In this document: positions 6,316-12,558 of the stretch, one piece after another
Layout: each line of letters starts with the position of its first letter
Position numbering within the stretch: the stretch's first letter is position 1
Translations under genes and position numbers: made by a program
NCBI GenBank assembly: GCA_007116425.1
Contig: SKIL01000340.1
Location: 1 to 14,378, forward strand
DNA from: Bacteriovoracaceae bacterium
GTDB taxonomy: Bacteria > Bdellovibrionota > Bacteriovoracia > Bacteriovoracales > Bacteriovoracaceae
Length of the DNA: 14,378 nucleotides
Direction: 5' to 3'
The notes under the pieces: model-generated
Seen by the model: the letters and a program-made list of their open reading frames with translations, nothing else
Databases searched by the model: none
What the model was told of the DNA's origin: nothing

Positions 6316-6335
6316 TTTATACTATGTAGTATAAA
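6316..6335. repeat. 20-bp palindrome upstream of the ferredoxin gene, possible operator
   Basis: Arms TTTATACTA (6316-6324) and TAGTATAAA (6327-6335) are exact inverted copies around a TG centre. It lies 24 bp upstream of the ferredoxin ATG. On the minus strand the first arm contains TATACT, a good -10 hexamer, with a TTGTTT about 18 bp upstream, so a repressor bound here would block the promoter. The regulator is unknown. Confidence 0.5.
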
Positions 6336-6372
6336 CCCTATAACTTATTTAAAACAAATCGAACAGCCTGAA

Positions 6373-6402
6373 ATGACAAGACTTTTCAAGCGGTGCTAAT
6401 TT
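6373..6402 (+). promoter_or_regulatory. Candidate promoter for the phosphohexomutase-queC pair
   Basis: ATGACA (-35, 6373-6378, 5/6) and TAATTT (-10, 6397-6402, 3/6) are separated by 18 bp. The weak -10 box is helped by an extended TG at 6394-6395. The predicted leader of about 55 nt ends in a GAGGAG ribosome-binding site before the ATG at 6464. No riboswitch-like fold is evident in the leader. Confidence 0.35.
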
Positions 6403-6463
6403 TTGTAAATTGCCTAAGAACTATCAAGGTCCCTATCGGTCAAAAACCAGAGGAGTTTAAGCG

Positions 6464-8257
6464 ATGGCCAAATTATCTAGAGAACAAGAATATGCCATGC
6501 AAAAAGCAAAAGAATGGGTGGCCGATGCTCAAATCGAGACCAACGACAAAGAGGAAATTATAGAACTCATTGAAACTCAAAATATCAAAGAAATCACCGA
6601 AAGATTTTACAAAGACCTAGAGTTTGGAACCGGGGGAATGAGAAGCATTCTTGGAATGGGAACCAATAGAATTAATCGATACACTATTCGCAGGGCCTCC
6701 CACGCATTGTCTCTTGCCCTAAAAGAATACGCACCGAACCTTTCTCAAAGCATTGCGATCTCTTATGACTCAAGAAAACTTTCTTATGAACTCGCTAAAG
6801 AGGCCGCCTGTGTATTTGCGGCAAATGGAATAAAAGCTCTTCTTTTTAAGCGCCTTAATCCCGTTCCTCTTTTATCCTACGCTATTCGCCACCATAAAAC
6901 AGGAGCAGGTGTTATGGTTACGGCCAGCCACAACCCGGCGAGCTACAATGGCTTTAAAGTTTTTTGGTCAAACGGTGCTCAGGTCACTCCTCCACAAGAC
7001 CAAGAAATTATTGATCACTATTACGCCACAAATTCCTTATCAGAAATTAAATTCATCAATTTCGAAGAGGCCGAAGAGAAAGGACTTATTGAATGGCTCG
7101 ACGAGGAAACTGAAAATCATTATCACAATGCGATTAACCAAAGTATTATTCGCAAACAAATGTGCAAAGAAGATGGGGAAAAGCTTAAAGTTATTTACAC
7201 TCCCCTTCATGGGACTGGACTCATTCCGTGTTCAAGAGCACTAAAAGAGGTTGGCCTTACGAATTTTAAAGTTGTCCTCGACCAGGCCAACCCTGATCAT
7301 CGATTTCCAACAGTTAAAAGCCCCAACCCCGAAAATCCAGAGGCCTTAGAGATGGCCGTCGACCTTATGAAAAAACATCAGGCCGACATTGTCATGGGCT
7401 CTGATCCAGACACAGACCGCTTGGGAGTGGCCTTTATTGACTATAAAAAGGACCCTGAGAAAGTCTACTTCCTTAATGGCAATCAAATCGGAATTATCCT
7501 CTTACACTATATCCTTAAAAGTAAAAAAGAATTAGGAGAGCTTCCTGCGAAAAGTTTTTTTGTAAAAACAATTGTCACAACAAACCTTCAAAGCCAAATC
7601 GCCAAGTCTTACGGAGTTGATGCAGAAAACACTCTTACTGGCTTCAAGTGGATTTGCCGAAGAGTTGATGAAGTCTTAAAGGCCGCCCCAGAAAAAACCT
7701 TTTTATTTGGAACAGAAGAGTCTTTTGGATATCTCAATCATGAGCATATTCGAGATAAAGATGGTGTTAGCTCCCTCGCGCTCATGGCCGAAGTTGCTCT
7801 TTATTACAAGCTTCAAAACAAAAGTCTTAACGATGCTCTCGATGAGATATATGAAGAGCATGGATTTTCTGGTGAATACCTTCTGAACTTAAATTATGAC
7901 GGTAAAGAAGGCTCAGAGAAAATTCTAAGAATTATGGATTTTTTTCGCAATTATAAAGAGAGTAGTTTCGCAGGAGAGCGGATTGATAAAATTGAAGATT
8001 ATAAGCAGCTAACCATTATCTCAAAAAGCGATGACCGGAGCGAAAAAATTGAAGGGATTCCACAAAGTAATGTGCTTGGATTTATTTTTGAAGATCAAAG
8101 TAAAGTTTACGTACGTCCTTCGGGAACAGAGCCTAAAATTAAATTTTATATTATGGTTCAGGAAAATGAGGGTCTCCTAGCAGACAAAAAAGTTAAGGCC
8201 CAAAAAAGAATTGATCAAATCTTGAATTTTATCAATAAAACGGTAGAGAATATTTAA
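6464..8257 (+). CDS. Phosphoglucomutase/phosphomannomutase (alpha-D-phosphohexomutase)
   Basis: A 597-residue enzyme that interconverts hexose 1- and 6-phosphates, feeding glycogen, nucleotide-sugar and envelope synthesis. All four active-site loops are present: the phosphoserine loop TASHNP (Ser155, in GVMVTASHNPASYNGFK), the metal loop DPDTDR (Asp314, 316 and 318), the sugar loop GTEES (416-420) and the phosphate loop RPSGTEPKIK (551-560). The length and the N-terminal FGTGGMR segment (54-60) match the PgcA/PGM2-like group, which prefers glucose 1-phosphate and can also act on pentose phosphates, rather than the shorter 450-residue ManB/GlmM group. The gene has a GAGGAG ribosome-binding site. 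The stop TAA shares its last A with the ATG of queC, so the two genes are translationally coupled. The exact sugar preference cannot be read from the sequence. Confidence 0.94.
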   Translation: MAKLSREQEYAMQKAKEWVADAQIETNDKEEIIELIETQNIKEITERFYKDLEFGTGGMRSILGMGTNRINRYTIRRASHALSLALKEYAPNLSQSIAISYDSRKLSYELAKEAACVFAANGIKALLFKRLNPVPLLSYAIRHHKTGAGVMVTASHNPASYNGFKVFWSNGAQVTPPQDQEIIDHYYATNSLSEIKFINFEEAEEKGLIEWLDEETENHYHNAINQSIIRKQMCKEDGEKLKVIYTPLHGTGLIPCSRALKEVGLTNFKVVLDQANPDHRFPTVKSPNPENPEALEMAVDLMKKHQADIVMGSDPDTDRLGVAFIDYKKDPEKVYFLNGNQIGIILLHYILKSKKELGELPAKSFFVKTIVTTNLQSQIAKSYGVDAENTLTGFKWICRRVDEVLKAAPEKTFLFGTEESFGYLNHEHIRDKDGVSSLALMAEVALYYKLQNKSLNDALDEIYEEHGFSGEYLLNLNYDGKEGSEKILRIMDFFRNYKESSFAGERIDKIEDYKQLTIISKSDDRSEKIEGIPQSNVLGFIFEDQSKVYVRPSGTEPKIKFYIMVQENEGLLADKKVKAQKRIDQILNFINKTVENI

Positions 8258-8967
8258 TGACTTCTTCTAAAGACAAACAAAGTGAACTTGCAATATGCCT
8301 TGTTAGTGGTGGGATGGACTCTCTCGTTAGTGCGGCCTTAGCTAAACAACAAAATCAACATTTGGCCTTCCTCCACCTAAATTACCAACAAAAAACAGAG
8401 AGGAAAGAGCTAGAATGTTTTCATAAGATTGCAGATCATTATCAAGTACCAAGCGAGCTGAGAAAAGTTATTGATGTCAGTTTTCTTGGTCAAATTGGTG
8501 GAAGTTCGCTCACTGACGACGGTATTGATGTCAAAAAATACAAGGGTGATACCGAAGAAATTCCAGACTCTTATGTTCCCTTTAGGAACACTCATATTCT
8601 TTCTATGGCCGTTTCCTGGGCCGAAGTCTTAGGAGCAAAACATATTTATATAGGTGCCGTGGCCGAGGATTCATCGGGCTATCCAGATTGCCGTCCAGAG
8701 TATTATGAAGCTTTTAATCGACTCGTCGAAGTTGGTACAAAGGCCAGAGGAATAAAAATTAAAACACCTCTACTTTATATGAGTAAAGAACAAATTATAA
8801 AAAAAGCTGTTGAGCTTAACGCCCCTCTAGAACACACATGGTCTTGTTATGCAATGGAGGATAAGGCCTGTGGTGTATGCGACTCATGTGCTTTAAGACT
8901 TAGAGGCTTTGAGAAAGCTGGAATGAAAGATCCTATTGACTATCATCAAAGGCCATCATTTCTATAA
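8257..8967 (+). CDS. queC: 7-cyano-7-deazaguanine synthase
   Basis: A 236-residue enzyme that turns 7-carboxy-7-deazaguanine into preQ0 using ATP and ammonia, a step of queuosine tRNA modification (or 7-deazaguanine DNA modification). The PP-loop ATP motif SGGMDS is at residues 17-22. The family features VPFRNTHILSMAVSWAE, IGAVAEDSSGYPDCRPEYYEAF and KTPLLYMSKEQI follow. A zinc site is formed by Cys197, Cys205, Cys208 and Cys211 (CYAMEDKACGVCDSC). Length is normal. It overlaps the phosphohexomutase gene by one base (TAATG), so its translation probably depends on that gene; I see no functional link between the two. No other queuosine gene (queD, queE, queF, tgt) is in the window. The 3' end overlaps convergent pyrD by 22 bp. 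Confidence 0.96.
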   Translation: MTSSKDKQSELAICLVSGGMDSLVSAALAKQQNQHLAFLHLNYQQKTERKELECFHKIADHYQVPSELRKVIDVSFLGQIGGSSLTDDGIDVKKYKGDTEEIPDSYVPFRNTHILSMAVSWAEVLGAKHIYIGAVAEDSSGYPDCRPEYYEAFNRLVEVGTKARGIKIKTPLLYMSKEQIIKKAVELNAPLEHTWSCYAMEDKACGVCDSCALRLRGFEKAGMKDPIDYHQRPSFL

Positions 8968-10025
8968 AGCTCGATCAACTCTTCGAGGTTTGAAACTTTC
9001 TTTGAGTCAAAGTCGTTGAGTATTTTTTCTTTTATTTTTGCTAAAAACTTAGGTCCTTGATAGATAAAGGCCGAATAGATTTGAGCGGCCCTTCCTCCAT
9101 GCCTCCAAAAGTCGATTAGGTCTTCATAACTGCTCATGCCACCGACGCCTATAACATCGAGATTTGAGTCGTCTTTAGAAACTTCTAATACTTTATTTCG
9201 AAACTCTCTCGCTTTTTGAGATAAAAGTCGGCCAGAGACTCCACCCTCACCTCGCTCTTTCATTATTGTCGTATTTGTGGCAATAACACCCGCAAGCTCA
9301 TACTCACTGACAACTGCTATTATTCCCGGAATATCCTCAAAGCTCATATCTGGAGAAAGTTTGATATAAAGCCGACATGGATTTTCCTCTCTATGCTTTT
9401 GAAGCTCACTAAATAGCTCCCTTAAATAAGACTCATTCTGAAGGTCTCGAAGCCCTGGAGTATTAGGAGAAGAAACGTTTATGACCAAATAGTCACAAGA
9501 ACTAGCAAACTTGGAATAAAGATATTTATAATCATCAACGGCCTTATCTTGAGGAGTATCTTTATTTTTACCAAGGTTAATTCCAAGCGGTTTTAAATCG
9601 CAAAGGCCTTGCTGAGATAAAATATTTTCAAGAATCTTTTCTGCACCTTCATTATTAAAGCCCATTCGATTAAGTAATGACTCTTCCTCCGGGATTCTAA
9701 ATAACCTTGGGCGGGGGTTTCCAATTTGCGGCTTGGGTGTCACCGTTCCAACTTCAATCGCTCCAAAAAGCAGACGAGAAAAAAAGGCGATGGCCTCAGC
9801 ATTTTTATCAAGTCCGGCCGCCAATCCAACGGGAAAAGGCCATTTCATGGGTTTACCATACTTAGTTTGCTTAAAGTTGACTGACAGTTCAGGACGAATA
9901 TCGGCCTGACCAAAAACTTCGGAACAAGAGAGCGGAAACTTTGACAAAAGCTTAAACGATCCTTCGTGCGCTTTTTCAGCATCCATTTTAAAGGCCATAA
10001 ATTTGAAAAACGGATACAAGTCCAT
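8946..10025 (-). CDS. pyrD: Dihydroorotate dehydrogenase (quinone), class 2
   Basis: A 359-residue FMN enzyme that oxidises dihydroorotate to orotate in pyrimidine synthesis and passes electrons to the quinone pool at the inner membrane. The class 2 N-terminal helical part is present (LYPFFKFMAFKMDAEKAHE), which marks membrane association and supports the chosen start. The barrel shows VGLAAGLDKNAEA, GAIEVGTVTPKPQ-GNPRPRLFR, NRMGFNNEG, the catalytic serine in NVSSPNTPGLRDLQ (Ser185/186), YIKLSPD, IATNTT and GVGGMSSYEDLIDFWRHGGRAAQIYSAFIYQGP. It is the last gene of the minus-strand cluster, 16 nt behind the FlgT/CsgG-like lipoprotein gene, with only a weak ribosome-binding site (TGGAA). Its 3' end overlaps queC by 22 bp, and no clear terminator is seen between them. 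Confidence 0.96.
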   Translation of the reverse strand: MDLYPFFKFMAFKMDAEKAHEGSFKLLSKFPLSCSEVFGQADIRPELSVNFKQTKYGKPMKWPFPVGLAAGLDKNAEAIAFFSRLLFGAIEVGTVTPKPQIGNPRPRLFRIPEEESLLNRMGFNNEGAEKILENILSQQGLCDLKPLGINLGKNKDTPQDKAVDDYKYLYSKFASSCDYLVINVSSPNTPGLRDLQNESYLRELFSELQKHREENPCRLYIKLSPDMSFEDIPGIIAVVSEYELAGVIATNTTIMKERGEGGVSGRLLSQKAREFRNKVLEVSKDDSNLDVIGVGGMSSYEDLIDFWRHGGRAAQIYSAFIYQGPKFLAKIKEKILNDFDSKKVSNLEELIELYRNDGL

Positions 10026-10041
10026 AAGTATTATTCCAGTT

Positions 10042-10998
10042 TTAGTAAAGAGTTACGAAGTCGCCTTCATGAACAGAGCCACCAGAGTGAAGAATAGCAA
10101 TACTTCCATCCGCGCCAAAATAATCGATCACTTCTAGTGTCCCCTTAACCTCTCCACGAGAAACTCCAATTAAAGCTCCTGTTTCGGGATCATAAATTTC
10201 TTGACCATCAGTCATAACTCTTAAGATATCAGATATATGAATACCACTTCTTCTTCCTGCATTGATATAGATTTTATTTCCAATGATCCGAGCAACACGG
10301 CCAACCCACTCTAGCTTTTCCGTAGCTCCAATTATTTGAGGAATAGACTGTCGAGTCGCCACTCTTACAGCATATCTTAACATTTCACGCCGATGTGCGA
10401 GATGTTCTTCCTGGTCCCCCATAAAAAAACGATAGCTATCATCGTCGGCGTGACCTCTAAGGGTTTCATTTAAAATTTCTTTACCAGAGTTCACATCATG
10501 AACCCTAACTTCAACTACGGCCTCAGAATAAGTTCTCGTTTTACGAATCATCCCAATTTCATCCGTTCTCTCTCGAACTCTTGCCTCGACAACTCTTCCA
10601 TAAACTACGAAATTAATTCCTTGAACTCTCGCCTGTCTTGAAACTTGAGGTAATTTACTTCCACCTCCAGCATAGACCTCTCGAGAGTCTCCATAGAGTG
10701 TTGCGCCCATTGGATCAATAATAAAATGACCTGTTCGGGAGAGCTCTCTGCGAATTTCTTCAGTGGCGGTAACCGCTAACTCATCGCCACCATGTGGAGA
10801 ATCATTAAAAAAAGTTAAAAGAGCAACCTTCTTCTTAATTCCCCCAAAGTCTTGTGGTGGGCCTGAGGCAGCTCGCATTCCTGAATGCTGTCTCGATACG
10901 ACAGGAGTTGAACATGCCTGAGCAAGCATGCTAAGTAAAATTATAATCACGCCAACAATTTTAAGTTTGACTTGATCTGCTTGACCTTCCCTGGTCAT
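10042..10998 (-). CDS. FlgT/CsgG-like outer-membrane lipoprotein
   Basis: A 318-residue lipoprotein. The signal sequence ends in LAQAC with Cys29 as the lipidated residue. Residues of about 57-215 (KKVALLTFFNDSPHGG..., ELAVTATEEIRRELSRTGHFIIDP, GINFVVYGRVVEARVR, VRVHDVNSGKEILNETLRG) look like the TolB-N/CsgG-like alpha-beta fold. Residues of about 230-318 (GRVARIIGNKIYINAGRRSGIHISDILRV, EIYDPETGALIG, GTLEVIDYFG-DGSIAIL, HEGDFVTLY) closely resemble the C-terminal domain of the flagellar H-ring protein FlgT. I infer an outer-membrane-linked, periplasm-facing protein, possibly part of a flagellar or secretion ring. It has a very strong GGAGGAG ribosome-binding site and follows the 514-aa gene by 12 nt. 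The domain match is from memory of family patterns, and no other flagellar gene is in the window. Confidence 0.75.
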   Translation of the reverse strand: MTREGQADQVKLKIVGVIIILLSMLAQACSTPVVSRQHSGMRAASGPPQDFGGIKKKVALLTFFNDSPHGGDELAVTATEEIRRELSRTGHFIIDPMGATLYGDSREVYAGGGSKLPQVSRQARVQGINFVVYGRVVEARVRERTDEIGMIRKTRTYSEAVVEVRVHDVNSGKEILNETLRGHADDDSYRFFMGDQEEHLAHRREMLRYAVRVATRQSIPQIIGATEKLEWVGRVARIIGNKIYINAGRRSGIHISDILRVMTDGQEIYDPETGALIGVSRGEVKGTLEVIDYFGADGSIAILHSGGSVHEGDFVTLY

Positions 10999-11010
10999 AA
11001 TCTTCTCCTC

Positions 11011-12555
11011 CTACATTTGGTAACGTAGTTCTAAGTCTTCGGTTTGTGATCCTCCATCACCACCAGCAAGACTAAAAATATCTGGGCGAGAGGGATCCGG
11101 TATAATGAGATGTCGGGTCTCTCGTATAGTTGTCGCATTTAGTGACAAAAGAACTCTTAGGATATCTTCAGGGGCACCTTGATATGAAATAAGAATTTTA
11201 CCAACCTCACCATCATAGGACTCAATGACTGGCTCCACTCTTGATGAAATTCCACGCTCCCTAATTACTCGAGTGACTTGCATAAGTTCTTGAATATTAT
11301 TTACTTGTGAAACTTTAATGGCAAAAGACCTTCTGTTTCCAATCGATTCATTAAAGCGTCTCGCAAAACGATCAAGAGAGACGATTGGTAGTCTATAAAC
11401 AAGGCTAGCAAGATCAGAGCTTAATCTATGATCATCACTAGTTGAAAACTCTCGAACCTCACGGTTTAGGTCATGTGATTTTAAAAGTTCATTTGTTTTA
11501 AGCTCAACTAAAACAAACTCTCCATCAATTTCAAACTCTCTAAGTTCAAGCGATGGGTTTTCATTTGATTTAGACATTTTCACCACAATTCTTAACCAAA
11601 GCGAATTGGCCATAGTATCTTGCTCACCAGATAAGCTTGTTTCTGCTGATGCCCCCATGATGCTTTCTTCCTGAGTGGCAGCTGCATAATCCTCTGGTTG
11701 GTCATAAAAGCTCATTCGATGACTTCTTAAAATGGGGTCAATCCCACTCTCGCGCCTCTGAGAAGAACTTAAAAAGCTAAGAAGTCTCTCCTCAACTGAT
11801 GAGTCTGTTAAAATAACTTCATCCACATGAGCATTAAAATTATCTCCTAGCCACCTCATCCAATGCTCATTAACAACTTCAATAAAGTCTTGGCCATACT
11901 GTACTCCCGCCTCACTCCAATTCATTTCTGATAGTTGAAACTCAGTCGTTACATAAAGCCGAGAGAAATGGCGGGACTCTGCCTCTTGTGTAAAGTCGTA
12001 ATAAATAGAGGTTAAGCTTTCTCTATCCACTCTTGCATGAAGCAGGAGATGCCGAGAATTTGGCATACGAGTTGAACGACTCATTCTTTGAATAGAATAA
12101 GATGGAATAACACTATTTAATGAAGCAAAATTTGAGCGCGCCTTTAACCTTTCAACTCTTAGCTCTTCATTAAATGCTTCATAAGCTTCACGATCTAGGT
12201 TTGCAATATCCTCATCCTCTTTAATTCCATGCTTTTCACGCAGCTCAATTAATTTAGACTCGAACGATTTTTTAAACTTTGCATCAAACTCCTGCCAAAA
12301 AAGATCCGGACTCAGTCCAAGCTCTGCCAATTCCTTTGTAATCACATCTCTCATAGCACTGGCCAAAAGCTGCTCCTTAACAAAACTCAAAGAGTCATTC
12401 TCACGTGAAATAAAATGGCCTTCTCCTCTGATAAAATCTGAAGAGGCCATTGCGACTTGAGACAAAGCAATTACTGGCAAACAAATAAAACTTAAAAAAA
12501 TATTCTTTAAAAAAGGTTTGCTTAAAACTAAATTTTTCACTCGAATTTTTTTCAT
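11011..12555 (-). CDS. Exported protein of unknown function, possible partner of the FlgT-like lipoprotein
   Basis: A 514-residue protein that I cannot assign firmly. A long basic n-region and hydrophobic core (residues 1-38, ending VAMA-SS) form a signal peptide, so it is periplasmic. The mature N-terminus (GEGHFISRENDSLSFVKEQLLASAMRDVITKEL) has the pattern of FlgT N-terminal or LPP20-like domains: G-x-G, then a helix starting the fold. An acidic helical region follows (about 85-150), then mixed alpha-beta sequence with a Ser/Glu-rich loop (about 265-315). The C-terminal third contains AIKVSQVNNIQELMQVTRVIRERG and EVGKILISYQGAPEDILRVLLSL, which could be a small alpha-beta domain. It starts 3 nt after the dnaE stop and is 12 nt ahead of the FlgT-like gene, so all three are very likely co-transcribed. 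Its ribosome-binding site is weak, which suggests coupling to dnaE translation. Confidence 0.75.
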   Translation of the reverse strand: MKKIRVKNLVLSKPFLKNIFLSFICLPVIALSQVAMASSDFIRGEGHFISRENDSLSFVKEQLLASAMRDVITKELAELGLSPDLFWQEFDAKFKKSFESKLIELREKHGIKEDEDIANLDREAYEAFNEELRVERLKARSNFASLNSVIPSYSIQRMSRSTRMPNSRHLLLHARVDRESLTSIYYDFTQEAESRHFSRLYVTTEFQLSEMNWSEAGVQYGQDFIEVVNEHWMRWLGDNFNAHVDEVILTDSSVEERLLSFLSSSQRRESGIDPILRSHRMSFYDQPEDYAAATQEESIMGASAETSLSGEQDTMANSLWLRIVVKMSKSNENPSLELREFEIDGEFVLVELKTNELLKSHDLNREVREFSTSDDHRLSSDLASLVYRLPIVSLDRFARRFNESIGNRRSFAIKVSQVNNIQELMQVTRVIRERGISSRVEPVIESYDGEVGKILISYQGAPEDILRVLLSLNATTIRETRHLIIPDPSRPDIFSLAGGDGGSQTEDLELRYQM

Positions 12556-12558
12556 AAT

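Noticed and set aside
6403..6463. A riboswitch (for instance preQ1) in the leader ahead of the queC operon
   Set aside because: The roughly 55-nt leader shows no C-rich hairpin or pseudoknot pattern, and queC is the second gene behind a sugar enzyme.
6909..7244. 111-codon plus-strand open frame inside the phosphohexomutase gene
   Set aside because: It is a shadow frame; the real protein there carries the catalytic serine loop.
8985..9045. A terminator hairpin just past queC
   Set aside because: Only a 5-bp ACTTT/AAAGT stem could be drawn, separated from the T-rich stretch by several bases, and it lies in the pyrD coding region.
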